Shown one piece after another: positions 1 through 10,097 of a DNA stretch of 64,000 nucleotides (within the stretch, counting starts at the first letter, position 1; the number at the start of each line of letters is the position of its first letter). The DNA is taken from the NCBI GenBank assembly GCA_964017185.1, contig OZ024884.1:10889548-10953547 (forward strand), written 5' to 3'. The position numbers and the translations under genes are program-made. Under the pieces are notes generated by a model. It was not told the origin of the DNA, made no database searches, and was given only the letters and a program-made list of their open reading frames with translations. Source of the DNA: Rugalucina vietnamica. Taxonomy: Eukaryota; Mollusca; Bivalvia; Lucinida; Lucinidae.

Positions 1-298
1 ACAGTTAAACCGGGATTATACCAGTCATGGGGAGGCGACAATAAACAATGCGGCCACTGTGGCGGATTTTCTCAAGAGACATAAACAAAAAAGTATGAAT
101 AGAAGGTGCAGGAATTGTCACCATTGAATTTAAAATTCCAAATCTAGACACCAGGCGGGAACGAAAGGACAATTCAAGACATCACAAACAATTCAGCAGC
201 ACCCATGAAGAGCAAGATGACTAGCTATTTCCCATGAACAGGCACAATCTGAAGAAAGTCCAATTCCAAAAACCATACTTGTGATACACTTGAGAAGC

Positions 299-450
299 CA
301 AATAGGGAGATTTCCTTTTCCAAATAGGGAGAATAATTGAACAAAGAAGAAATATTTTGATTTGAAGTAGGGAGATCCAAAATTCCAAATATGCAGGGAG
401 ATGTACATGTATAAGATATATAGAGAAATTCTGAAATTCCAAATAGGGAG
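299..450 (+). repeat. degenerate short direct repeats (CCAAATAGGGAGA)
   Basis: CCAAATAGGGAGA or a close variant recurs four to five times. The same cluster is seen in the duplicate near 15370-15530. It explains the repetitive short peptides that can be translated here, which are not genes. Confidence 0.6.
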
Positions 451-1010
451 ATTTTGTAAAAAAAATGAATAAAAAAATAGGGAAATCGCTGATATCACAT
501 GTATGCAAATACCGATGTTGGAAAAATCTGTACAGACAATTAGATACTAATGCAAATGTATCGTAAAGTGAGCAGCTGTTTCCCAACTAATGGTAGCATC
601 ACAGACAACAACACGTGTAAGCACTGTGATGACATTACAGACTGTCAGTAACAGAATACTGCACAATTTATTTTGCTGATGAGCGAATTTTGTCATTACA
701 CAAGATATGATTAACAAAATCGGAAGAGACGCCTCCCAAATTTGCGAGCAAATGATTGTTTATGTACCAGACATAATAAAGAGATACTGCCGGCTGTGTG
801 AAATACAAATATAAATCCCTGTGATCTGTGATTTGTAAATTTTTAAGTCTGTGAATTGTGATTATCATCATGCCTCGTGATTGTAAAACCAGTGGTCTAA
901 AAGTGCATTAAATTCGCAGCCATGGACCTCCAGAATCATAAAATTTTCTCGGGGAAGATCCCCCTAAACCCCACTTTCAACAATAAGCATACCCAATCTC
1001 ATACCCTTTA

Positions 1011-1164
1011 TGAAACAGGTGAAAAATATACTAATCACCTTTTTGCCCCGGCCGAGGATCGAACCAGGGTCTCCTGCGTGCTAATCCAACACTATTGCGT
1101 CGCTGTAAAAGTCGGCTTGTACCGCAAGGCGATACAAGTGTGTATTATACCTAGCACTACTACA
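1011..1164 (-). repeat. LTR of TRIM-like element (3' LTR in element orientation)
   Basis: 154 bp with TG...CA ends and about 95 percent match to its partner at 1280-1433. It contains an antisense tRNA-like D-arm and box B (about 1040-1085). Confidence 0.75.
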
Positions 1165-1279
1165 TATTAACCCTTAATTTTAGATTCGTCCCCGAATCTC
1201 AATTAGACATTCACGAACCTAACTTTGACAAGGATGTGCTCCGAGCCATTGGATGGGTCATTTTACGTTGGGCGCCAAA

Positions 1280-1433
1280 TGTAACAGGCGAAAAATATAC
1301 TAATCACTTTTTTGCCCCGGCCGAGGATCGAACCAGGGTCTCCTGCGTACTAATCCAACACTATTGCGTCGCTGTAAAAGCCGGCTTGTGCCGCAAGGCG
1401 ATACAAGTGTGTATTATACCTAGCACTACTACA
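1280..1433 (-). repeat. LTR of TRIM-like element (5' LTR in element orientation)
   Basis: 154 bp, same boundaries as its partner. On the minus strand the primer-binding-site motif starts two bases after its CA end. Confidence 0.75.
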
Positions 1434-2130
1434 TTTGCAACTTGGCACTCATGAATTACTTTCACATTTTGTGGCCGGCAGGTCTGGTGACAAACAGAAA
1501 TAAAGCTATCATGCATAGCATTACCATATGTTTCACAATATGTCGGTTTATTACGTCATCATAACACGTCTCAGTGACGTTTTCCAGTGTGAATCACGGT
1601 CAGTTGGACAAGTGATCGATCACCTTCTTTATCTCTTAAAAACGATGGCGAACTTGGAAGGTATGTACATTTTTAGAAAAAATAATCATTGTTTATCTCT
1701 AGCCAAGAAACACAATTTGGAAATTTTCAGTAAGTTTAAAGAAATAAAACAACAATTACCCATTAGTCGCAGCGTCATCATAAACAAGTTGGGATGTGGA
1801 TCAAATTATTTAGAAGGCAGTAAAGTTAAAAAAAATTAAGCCAATTAAACGAATGCAGATTGTTTCATCTTGGATAATTTATCGAACAATCATCGCTTTT
1901 AAGCAGTGCAACTAAGACCCCCTCTTTGTGAAGTGCTATAAAATGCAAAATGGAAACGATTTCCAAATACATTTAAATTAATGGTTGTAAGGTTATATAA
2001 TGCGCTTTAAGTTGAGACTAGCACAGGATTTACTTCAAGTATCCTTTGGGGATTAATAGCCGATAACCATTAAGTGACCGATCACTGGTCCCTGATCGAT
2101 CACTGGCTGCCTTACGCTAAATGTAAAATA

Positions 2131-2328
2131 TTCGTTGGAAATTTTTGATGTTTTTAATTTTTAATATTTTCGCTCAAAACATTGATTAAGGCGGTTCTTA
2201 CGAGTACCCACAAACTATGTCTTAGATCAAAAATAAGAAAATTAGGTATACCACTGCAAACCACATTTTTTTCTATATAAAAGTATGGTTTACGGGGGAA
2301 TACATTTCATGGACATGTTTTTCTGATG
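2131..2328 (+). mobile_element. fold-back MITE family, truncated copy
   Basis: Right part of the family seen complete at 13267-13560. It keeps the GGCGGTTCTTACGAGTACCC arm, the ATATAAAAG centre of the second hairpin and the terminal GGACATGTTTTTCTGATG. The left arm is missing, apparently lost together with the left end of a nested element. Confidence 0.65.
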
Positions 2329-2586
2329 AATGACCAAGCAAGATGATAATGAATTAGTGTACGCTATTACTGAAGGCGAGAATAAAATTAAGACATTCTT
2401 TGAGATCAAAGCTTCGTGGTCAATTTGATGTCAGAAAAGTGACTGACAGGTCTAAGGCCCTACCAGGGGTTTTGGGGATTCAGGGAGAAGGGCTATTTAT
2501 TTTCAGGGATTTGGCGAGAAGGGTCATTTATTTTCAGGGATTTGGGGAAAAAGCATATTTTTGGGGAGGTTTATGGAGTAAGGAGC

Positions 2587-2603
2587 GGGGGGGGGGGGGG
2601 GGG
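2587..2603 (+). repeat. poly(G) tract
   Basis: Run of 17 G. It lies between unrelated and duplicated sequence and may mark a slippage-prone junction. Confidence 0.9.
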
Positions 2604-2960
2604 CTTTGAATTTACATACAAAATGAAAGGATTACTCATTTTGGTTTTCACTAACGTCTTCGTTAGTATGCCCATTTTTCTTAAACTGATACAGAAATAG
2701 CACAAACTTTGAAGAGACAAAGTAACTTTTACTTAAATGCAGAAGAAAAGGGATGGATAAAACAATTGGAAGTGCCTCATATAAAAGAGTTAGCAATAGC
2801 TACTGTACATGGGGTTAAACCGCATTCGAAAAAAGGAACGGTATTTCATCAGCACCTTTCTGATAACAGTTTGAAACTGTTGTCCGAATCACAACGGATT
2901 CTGCTCTGCAAGAAATTTTTGAAAAATAAAGCAATACAAAACAATGAAAACTCTTTTTAA

Positions 2961-3841
2961 TTTGTCGCCCTTACCCTTCTTAATACATGTATACCTGTAG
3001 CAATGTGAATGTATTACATAAGACGCATGTTGACGACTATAACCTAGACTCTTGTCAATTTGCATTATAGGAAATTCTGATGTTCAGCGATGGACAGTAA
3101 CTATTTGAAACATGGTATAACGCCTCTGTTGACCATATCCTCGACAGCTTGCATGATATAGTAAAATTTATCACAAGAGACATAATCATTATAAACAATA
3201 TGTAATAATGTCATTGTCATTACAGTCTATCAGATGCAGACTGCTGCGCAATATACTTTTTCCAAACAAGAATAATATTGTAATAACGTAAGATAAACAA
3301 AAATTGGAAGAAAATCCGACGTTATAAAAACATCCATAAAACATTCGAAATCATTTATTTGTTTATGGAGACCAAAAACGATAATGAAAAGCTACCACCG
3401 CCTCACGGCCGCTTATCTCCTGAATCACTGTTGTGATGAAGGAAAATGCGGGTTGTGAATGTGAAAATGTTAAGGAGAACATCCGGTGGTACTAAAGAGA
3501 TTCCAAATGAATGTAATGACAAAGGTGAGCACTCTATAAATCTTCTTCTGCTCACTCTTATTTAGTGTTAGAAACTCGAAATCGATGAATGTCATGCAAC
3601 CGTACAGATATTTTCCAAATAGAATACTTCTAACATAGACTCTAGAAAGCGAAACAGAAACTAGGTGTTTCCTTGTGGAAAAATGGGGATAACTTCTACG
3701 GGTCTTCTTCACTTAAGCGTTACTGCTCCCTCGATCTACATATGATCATAAGTTTGCTGCAGCAATTTTCCGATAGGTTTCTTGGAGGTGGGTGTGTAAA
3801 TGATTGTTCTTGTATTTGTTTGTTGCTTACTTTTACATGCA
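2961..3841. other. non-coding 3' flank of the cGAS-like gene
   Basis: AT-rich sequence with only short unrelated ORFs. It probably includes the 3' UTR of the minus-strand receptor gene at its right end. No repeat family was recognised. Confidence 0.4.
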
Positions 3842-5371
3842 TTATTTTGTATAGAAATAATTTGATATTCTGTTGACACAAGTACAAAACACGTCTGCTG
3901 AATGACGACTCTTCCAGCACGCCCATTGAAAATATGATCCTATTAGGAAAGCGAATATCACAATTCCTAAACAGTTGTATGCAACTATGAAAATCACATA
4001 CATAACTCGTTCATAGTTCCCTGCGTTGTTAACTGTTAGAAGATTGACGTCCTCCAAATTATTATCATCTTTCACTGCGAATTTCTGAATAGATTCTAGC
4101 AGAATATTGAACCTTTCTTTTATTGCTTCTTTCTGAGGCAACTCAACACGACGTTGAAGTTGATGATAGTCGTTTCTTGAATATTTGCTCCAGATGCTTG
4201 TGTGTTTGTTGAACGGACAAGGTAACATATTTTGTACACATACTTCATACAACCTTCCATGTTCAACAAATTCCAAAATTCTTTTTATGTCATCTAATAA
4301 TTTATCCATACACGACGAAAGGGAGTTCTTCTCGTCACAATTGTTTTTGAAATGGTGATTCCAAATCAACACTTTCAATGCGTATGAATGTACGTCTGTG
4401 GGATAATCGAAAAACGGATAGAACACTTTTGACAAAACACTTTTGTTTGCAACAGATGGCCCCGATCGTCCATTTATCAGATATTTCAGTATTTTATAAC
4501 ATTTCTTATGATGCTCAGAGATACTATCCATCAGACACATCTCCGTTTCCGTATAAGCGACCTTGAAGCAAAGTCCATCAACACAAGCACAACCTCTCCT
4601 GCAGGGTATAAGTAAAACTGACCCGGTACTTTGCACATAGTCGTAATATGATTGACATGTCACACTTTCTGGCGAGACGAGGTTGTCAAGATTTTCAGAC
4701 ATCCTAACAGCTGGGCAAAGATCAACCGAAATATCCATTTTATCACCGGTTCGTTTCGACTGCCATGTCAGATGTATCATAAATGCAGGACCATGAGACT
4801 CAATACTTGTTCTTTTGAATTTCAAAGTTCCAAATTCATTTTTAATTTCCAGTGACCTATTTGCCAGCGCTGCTTCCTGTAAAGCCATTTCAAGTTTTTC
4901 TCGAAGGCCATTTTCCTCTCTATATACCCAGTTTTTGTATTCTTGGGTCGATTTTAAATAACCGTCTTTCGCAATGTCTGCGAACATCCTCTGTAGTTTA
5001 GTTTCATCTAACGCTACATGCAAGTATCCCAAGCTATCTGGACACCCTTTCGTTATGCTGATCACTCCAGGGCATGACAATTCTTTCAATATCAGTAAGA
5101 AGTCAAATTCACAAGGGATACATATTTGTGTCCCTTCCCTTGCGCTACCCACTGATATAACTTCATCGATTTTCAATCGCTTACGCCGTCGTTCAATGCT
5201 TTTTACAATTCTCCATACAAAGTCATTAACTGCTCTGTATATGCCTTTCACTTCAGAACCGTCGAATTTAAGTCTTAATTTCTTATAGTAAATATCATTA
5301 TAGAATCGGTTCCGTCTATCCACTGCTTCATCATAAGCATTTTGTTGGCCGCTTATAATGGATAAAGACAT
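3842..5371 (-). CDS. cGAS-like receptor (Mab-21 family nucleotidyltransferase) with C-terminal transmembrane segment
   Basis: Open frame of 509 residues with an ATG start and TAA stop, no intron needed. Residues about 71-95 carry the nucleotidyltransferase signature: a GS pair at 75-76, then 11 residues on the motif CEFDF, giving acidic residues E88 and D90. A third acidic residue, D217, sits in MDISVDLCP. Residues 280-345 (EHHKKCYKILKYL, then DYPTDVHSYALKVLIWNHH) match the helical C-terminal half of Mab-21/cGAS proteins. A cysteine-rich stretch lies at 257-268 (CRRGCACVDGLC). A hydrophobic span at about 455-481 is followed by a short Cys-rich tail, predicting a single-pass or tail-anchored membrane protein. 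In this family, members with the full acidic triad can sense nucleic acid and make cyclic dinucleotides for STING; activity here is inference. A divergent broken paralogue starts about 400 bp upstream on the other strand. An AATAAA on the minus strand near 3353-3358 could be a distant polyadenylation signal. An additional 5' exon cannot be excluded. Confidence 0.85.
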   Translation of the reverse strand: MSLSIISGQQNAYDEAVDRRNRFYNDIYYKKLRLKFDGSEVKGIYRAVNDFVWRIVKSIERRRKRLKIDEVISVGSAREGTQICIPCEFDFLLILKELSCPGVISITKGCPDSLGYLHVALDETKLQRMFADIAKDGYLKSTQEYKNWVYREENGLREKLEMALQEAALANRSLEIKNEFGTLKFKRTSIESHGPAFMIHLTWQSKRTGDKMDISVDLCPAVRMSENLDNLVSPESVTCQSYYDYVQSTGSVLLIPCRRGCACVDGLCFKVAYTETEMCLMDSISEHHKKCYKILKYLINGRSGPSVANKSVLSKVFYPFFDYPTDVHSYALKVLIWNHHFKNNCDEKNSLSSCMDKLLDDIKRILEFVEHGRLYEVCVQNMLPCPFNKHTSIWSKYSRNDYHQLQRRVELPQKEAIKERFNILLESIQKFAVKDDNNLEDVNLLTVNNAGNYERVMYVIFIVAYNCLGIVIFAFLIGSYFQWACWKSRHSADVFCTCVNRISNYFYTK

Positions 5372-5772
5372 CGTTTGCTCTTCCTAGTTAGATTTTCTTT
5401 ATATTCAACATAAACGTTGATTTTTATACCGGCTTAAATTTACCTACAAAATAGCGACACTTTGCCATACTGTGTGACATCCTGAGTGTTAACATATAGA
5501 CGACACAATTAAAGTAAATAAATTAACCATCAATTTCAGGTAAAACACGTTCCGCGTCATGAATCCGAGTTCTAATTTGCCTAATTAAATATGCATTAAT
5601 TTTTGAAATAATTCCTTTGTCTAGAAACACGTGATATGAATACTGTGTCCGTATGTACATTATCAACTTATCGTAGTATTGATCATAACAGTATGACACA
5701 GATCTATGTTTAATAGATTGTGTCAGTATTGGAAATACGTGTAAATAACACTACATGTTTAAATTGTTTAAT
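5372..5772. other. intergenic region between divergent cGAS-like gene and pseudogene
   Basis: AT-rich 400 bp spacer separating the starts of two oppositely oriented Mab-21-family sequences. It should hold the promoter of the minus-strand gene, and perhaps a 5' UTR exon boundary. I see no convincing TATA box, initiator or repeat. Just before the pseudogene homology, TTTAATGCAG resembles a 3' splice site, so the pseudogene may once have had an upstream exon. Confidence 0.4.
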
Positions 5773-6214
5773 GCAGCTGTAGATGCGCTCGAAAGATTCT
5801 ATAATGATCTTTATAACAAGAGGACACAGCGATGTTGAAGTGGCAGACCAGCATATTTCGGTTACTGATTTTGTCAGAAGGATTGCGAAAGACGTAGGAA
5901 GAAAGGATCCGCGGTTGAAAATAGACGAAGTTATATCAGTTGGTAGCGCTATAGGGAAGGCACACAGACCTGTACCCCGTGTGAATATGACTTCTTACTG
6001 GTATTGAAAGAATTATCTAATAACAATGACCTGATTCTCCACGCTGGCTGTCCTGATACAGCTTGACCTCGAAAAATTGGCGGTGTTATGGTTATATTGT
6101 TTGTCAACATATAGCTTTTTATAGATCGCCGTTTATCAAAGATGTTTTTCAAACAATTCACCGATTATTTACGGTAATGTATTGACATGTTGTTCTTAAA
6201 AATATTAGAGAAAG

Positions 6215-6297
6215 GAATTGGCTCGATAGGTAGAGGAGCAGTTTAGTTCATTTGAAAGAGATGTATTTTTGACAACCCGGGTTCGATTCCCATCAAA
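6215..6297 (+). repeat. tRNA-derived SINE head (candidate)
   Basis: A box-A-like sequence (TGGCTCGATAGG, 6219-6230) is followed about 50 nt later by a perfect box-B-like GGTTCGATTCC at 6280-6290. This is the internal RNA polymerase III promoter arrangement of tRNA-derived SINEs. The spacing is longer than in a standard tRNA and no acceptor stem closes, so it is not a tRNA gene. It lies inside the 1 kb element that interrupts the pseudogene. Confidence 0.5.
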
Positions 6298-6861
6298 GAC
6301 ATTTTAATTATTTTATAGAGTGCTCTTCTTTATCTTCATTTTTTTCTTTCTTTGTCTTTTATGGTGTTATATTTTCTGATATTTTATTTATTTTCTTTGC
6401 AGATCATATCAATGCTAAACGATATCATTATGGGACTAAAACAAAGTATATTTGAATTTCTAAGTATAACTTTTACGAACATAGAAACTAAAGAAGGTAT
6501 CCATATTAATGTTAATTTGCACCGCATTGTCTGCATCTTTTAGATTATTTCATGACATGTCAAACAATAAATCATAGTTTCACTTAGATTCCGTGACACC
6601 TTCGTCTGCGGAACCAATCTCCTCGTCGCTCAATGTCGCGTCATCAGAACAATCGTCACCCGCCGTCAGCGTATCTGCCGTCACGTGTTTTTTGTCAGAG
6701 TACGCGAGCCAGACAACGACTGATTTTACATTCTCATGTGAATTGCGAAAAAAAAATAGATTATCATGTAAAACACGAACTGCATGAAAGTATGAGTGAT
6801 GATTAGGGAATGGCGTAAAAAAATAAAGTAAAATAAAAAATGAAATTACTCTCAGAAATCC

Positions 6862-6898
6862 TACGTCCTGCGGTCTAACCATTACACCAAATTCTAAT
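6862..6898 (-). repeat. antisense tRNA-like (SINE) fragment
   Basis: On the minus strand the sequence TTGGTGTAATGGTTAGACC resembles a tRNA D-arm and box A. No matching box B follows at the expected distance, so only a decayed SINE head is supported. Confidence 0.3.
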
Positions 6899-7554
6899 GC
6901 AGACGTTGCAATGATATGAGAATATTTGTTCAATACCACGATTCACGAATTCCGATAAACCGACCAATACTTGTCTAAATACTTGCATAGGATTCCGTAT
7001 ACGTCATCAAATTTATAAATACACGTCGATAACCAAAATATTTACCAAACACCCAGCCATTTTATGATGGTCAAGCTATAGCTTAAGCTATGTACATGTT
7101 TATTTACACGGAGCTAGATCGCGACGATGCTTTGACGATATAGCGAAGGATGGTTATTTAAAAGCAACTCAAAATTATGAAAATTATATGTCATTCTATA
7201 AACAAGATAGTATTAGACAAATTCTTAAAACGTCTTTACAAAATGTCGCAATTGAAAATGAGACACTGGAGGTGACAAATGACTCTGGAACTTTAAAATT
7301 CAAATCAACAGACATCGAGGCCCATGGTCCTGCACTAATGATACTTCTGAGTTGGCAGTCACATCATGGTGGTGACTCAATGGATATATCGACTGACCTG
7401 TGTCCAGCTATAAGGGCCCTGTCACTAAGGCTGTGTGCCAGAAAAGAACCAATAACACCGGAAAGTGTGGCATGTCAATCATATTACGAACATGCGCAAA
7501 AGACAGTTTCAGAATTACTTATACCCTGCAGGCGAAGCGCAACGTGTGTTCATA

Positions 7555-7648
7555 GACTTTGCTTTAAAGTTGCTCATACAGAAACGGAAATGCGTCTGAT
7601 GACTTTGCTTTAAAGTTGCTCATACAGAAACGGAATTGCGTCTGATGG
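7555..7648 (+). repeat. 46 bp tandem duplication inside the pseudogene
   Basis: The stretch encoding CFKVAHTETEMRLM occurs twice in direct succession with one base difference. It destroys the reading frame of the Mab-21 pseudogene. The near identity suggests it is younger than the other lesions. Confidence 0.85.
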
Positions 7649-7899
7649 CAAACATTACGGAACATCATAGGAGGTGTTACAAAATATCTTATCAATGGAC
7701 GACCAGGCCCATCCATAGCAATGAAGAGTGTTCTATCCAAGTTTTATTATCCGTTCTATGATTATCCAACGCAGGTTCATTCCTACGCCCTGAAGGTCCT
7801 AGTTTGGAACCACCATTACAAAAGCAAATGTGTCGAAAACAGTTATCTGTCGTTGTGTCTGGATGAAATATTAACGGATCTCAAAACAATTTTAACATA

Positions 7900-8116
7900 T
7901 GAGCCGCCTCGTGAGAAAACCAACAATCTGCATAGGCGAAAACAAAGACGCAGATCAGCTTCGCGGTAACTTTGTTTTCGCCAATCGGATAGTATAATTC
8001 CTCTTCTACTTTAATCCGAAATTTCAAGCTTCTAGCGCTTTTCTGTTACTGTGCAGGCCGGTTTGTATCAGACCTGTTCGAAATCCACATTGTTGGTTTT
8101 CCCATGAGACGGCTCA
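7900..8116. mobile_element. 217 bp Tc1/mariner-type MITE with TA target duplication
   Basis: The left end TGAGCCGCCTCGTGAGAAAA and the inverted right end TGAGCCGTCTCATGGGAAAA form a TIR of about 27 bp with three mismatches. TA dinucleotides flank it at 7898-7899 and 8117-8118. Removing the element and one TA restores the Mab-21 reading frame, with codons matching the intact paralogue (ILTY-NTSGMNYDV). TGAGCCG-ended MITEs are abundant in bivalves. No coding capacity. Confidence 0.88.
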
Positions 8117-8542
8117 TATAATACAAGTGGGATGAACTATGATGTCGTTGTACAAAACATGCTACTTTCTCCATTTAATAATCGCGATAGCGTTTTGGGC
8201 AAACCAAAACGGGTTGAAGAGAGACGGCAACTGGAAGTGGTTATTGAGGACGGAGTCGTCTTAAGACAAAGAGTCCTGTCTTTGATGGAGGCTCTTACGA
8301 AATTGACAATTGGACATGGACAAGTATGATTTCGAAGCTGTGAAAATCGAATCACTGAACATCGCTAGCTACGATGAAAAGCGGATACATGTTTTAATGA
8401 GTGCTGCGTTTGTTTGTACCGCAGTGCTTGCGGCATTAGTCGTTTAGAAAAGGCTTTTCATTTTTCATTTGTCATGATTAGATTTGCCAGAAATCGTAAA
8501 GACCTCGTTCAGGCACAATATTTACAACGGATATTGATAGAA

Positions 8543-8770
8543 CATTACGAAAACATGCCCATGTAATATAAAGATTTTTTCTCTCTAAATTGTAAAAATT
8601 GAAAATTTTCAGTAGAAAAATTGAGATATTTTTAAATTTTACTCAAAACATGGATTGTGGCTACACTTTAGAATCGCCTGTGTGAATCGGTTCTAACGAG
8701 TATCCACAATCTGTGTTTTGGTTCAAAAATAAGAAACATATTAGGTTAACCCATGAAAACCCCAGTACTT
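8543..8770 (+). mobile_element. fold-back MITE family, diverged copy
   Basis: Starts CATTACGAAAACATGCCCAT like the other members. It has the central inverted arms (GATTGTGGCTACAC and GTATCCACAATC) around a loop. The right end has decayed. Confidence 0.6.
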
Positions 8771-9150
8771 TGTCCAATAGGAAACAGACATGACATTCAT
8801 ATATATAACGGTAAATGTGACGTAAGCCGAAGCTGAAAATTTTTGTGTTTATCGTTTTAGACATTTACGATTCAAGCCATTTCCAATGTAAATTATCATA
8901 TATATATGTATAGAGCGATTTTTTATCTTTTGCTTAGAATTGGGAAACCTTCTCATAACCAAACATGTATGTCGTCAAAGTTTCTGACATTTACTTACAA
9001 TCTCTTACAAGTAAACACGTTGATGTCACCAGATTTTCCGACTTGAAAACATACTTGGGATTTCCTCGGATCCATAATTTAATTGGATCCGAGGGATTTT
9101 CTACTTAACCACTGTGACATTAGCCCGTCTTTATAGTTGCTGTTCCGAGC
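8771..9150. other. non-coding interval with a small BamHI-site palindrome
   Basis: No gene seen. At about 9064-9093, CCTCGGATCCA and its inverted copy TGGATCCGAGG form a short hairpin around an AT-rich loop. Function unknown. Confidence 0.4.
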
Positions 9151-9154
9151 TTAA

Positions 9155-9311
9155 CCAACTTTAAACGAATGGATTCACCCATCAATATCAATTTTGGTGA
9201 GAGTCATTTCATTTTAGGGACATCAGGGGTGATTTATTTTTAATGCTATTTTTATTGATTTTTTAAGCAAACAGTATAGCGTCCCGTAAAAGGACACAAT
9301 ACTTATATGAG
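9155..9311. mobile_element. piggyBac-type MITE, shorter copy
   Basis: 157 bp flanked by TTAA on both sides (9151-9154 and 9312-9315). The left 90 bp (ACGAATGGATTCACCCATCA onward) and the GCAAACAGTATAG segment match the 221 bp element at 22790-23010, but the central GC-rich hairpin is missing. Confidence 0.6.
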
Positions 9312-9876
9312 TTAACAGAACCTATTACTAGACATTTCTTGCCTAACGCGAGATAGATTTGTACACCATACACTGAAATACAAACTTGTTTTTAATGGGG
9401 CTGTCTCAAAATAAAATTCCAATCTTCTATGTGCATCTGTTTTAGTTGTTGATCAGGCCGACGCTAACCAGGAGCTGCACAGTCAAGTCTGATAGCTGGC
9501 AATAAAAGAATGTGCTCTAATCGGCTAAGCGATCACACCAATGCTGATCCGTGCACTGACAAACAAAAAGCAGGTTATCTCATGACATTTCTTGTCTCTA
9601 TTCGTACATAGTTTTGTACATCGTATATTCTTATATTGGCCGCAATGCAAGAAAACTTGTTTTTGTCAGGTTGCATTTAGTACTTTTAAGACATACACGG
9701 ACAACAGCTATGCCATGTAAGTTAGCCGCACTATTCTCGGGCAAGCCTTCCGGAAGCAATCGGTGCTCTGTGTACATCTCTTTTACCATAGGTTAATACC
9801 CAGGAAGCGGTGGTTCTGTTCCAGCATGACAAAATTGTTGACAGGCATATTAAACTACAATACGAACCGCTGACGA

Positions 9877-9877
<1 letters not shown>

Positions 9878-9919
<42 letters not shown>
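9878..9919 (+). repeat. poly(A) tract
   Basis: Run of 42 A. It could be the tail of a retroposed sequence, but no recognisable body was found upstream. Confidence 0.9.
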
Positions 9920-9920
<1 letters not shown>

Positions 9921-10062
9921 ATAACAGCGGATGACGGAGAATATCTGTTACGTAGAAATGTTCTTATTACATGCTTCATGAAAGAAATGTGCTGAACGTG
10001 GTCATCACTCTCAGGCTTGCTTTAATACGAGCCAGAAACTCGGCCGGTCTCGCAACCGAACT

Positions 10063-10097
10063 CGGTTTTGGAGTTAAATCATTTAACTCCAAAACCG
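10063..10097. repeat. perfect hairpin, 17 bp arms
   Basis: CGGTTTTGGAGTTAAAT is followed, after a single C, by its exact reverse complement. Such a short-loop perfect inverted repeat is unusual outside a fold-back element. Its flanks were not matched elsewhere in the window. Confidence 0.85.

Larger units (their letters stand above)
1011..1433 (-). mobile_element. TRIM-like LTR retrotransposon (non-autonomous, 423 bp)
   Basis: Two 154 bp direct repeats (1011-1164 and 1280-1433), each bounded by TG and CA, flank a 115 bp interior. On the minus strand the first repeat is followed by TT and then TGGCGCCCAACG (1266-1277), a typical tRNA primer-binding site, which fixes the orientation. The duplicate locus near 20850 lacks the whole element, giving an empty site with TTT at the junction. 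No gag or pol is present. The long repeats contain GGTTCGATCC, a Pol III box B, within a tRNA-like context. Confidence 0.78.
1..2960 (+). repeat. segmental duplication, copy 1
   Basis: Collinear with 15081-23270 over long stretches: 1-520 with 15081-15530 and 17340-17410, 540-795 with 17430-17695, 800-1008 with 20630-20850, 1435-2330 with 20850-21715, and 2605-2890 with 22705-23225. It differs by insertions in either copy. It lacks about 2.9 kb present between 17696 and 20627 of the other copy. No conserved ORF spans both copies, so this is duplicated non-coding or transposon-derived DNA. Confidence 0.85.
6058..7082. mobile_element. about 1.0 kb inverted-repeat DNA element inserted in the pseudogene
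   Basis: It separates two adjoining pieces of the Mab-21 pseudogene (GCPDT and SYVHV), so its insertion is visible directly. The two ends are inverted repeats of about 30 bp: the left begins AGCTTGACCTCGAAAAATTG and the reverse complement of the right begins AGCTTGACCATCATAAAATG. No transposase ORF is present, so this is a non-autonomous DNA transposon. Exact ends and target duplication could not be fixed. It contains a tRNA-like SINE head and an antisense tRNA-like fragment. Confidence 0.6.
5773..8447 (+). pseudogene. cGAS-like receptor / Mab-21 family pseudogene
   Basis: Collinear homologue of the minus-strand gene at 3842-5371, in pieces. Homology starts with AVDALERFYNDLYNK (5776 on), shifts frame near 5835, runs through KIDEVISVGSA (GS motif kept), and shifts again near 5985 before CEYDFLLVLKEL. 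It is interrupted after GCPDT by an element of about 1 kb, and resumes near 7086 with YVHV then FDDIAKDGYLKAT. It continues through MDISTDLCPAI and HSYALKVLVWNHH. A 46 bp tandem duplication (about 7555-7648) and a 7 bp deletion near 7692 add frameshifts. A 217 bp MITE sits at 7900-8116. A last frameshift near 8320 precedes a hydrophobic end (SAAFVCTAVLAALVV) that parallels the membrane segment of the intact gene. The N-terminal 10-15 residues are not found. Several independent lesions make function as a full receptor very unlikely. Confidence 0.88.

Noticed and set aside
1038-1085. tRNA gene on the minus strand
   Set aside because: Box B and D-arm-like parts are present, but the anticodon arm is shortened and no 5' acceptor strand pairs with the 3' end. 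It lies inside an LTR-like repeat.
1528-1839. 103-codon ORF in segmental copy 1
   Set aside because: The duplicated copy has indels that break the frame, and no domain is visible.
2709-2960. 83-codon ORF as a small protein gene
   Set aside because: It begins with TTG rather than ATG, and the homologous stretch in the segmental duplicate (about 23040-23225) has stops and indels.
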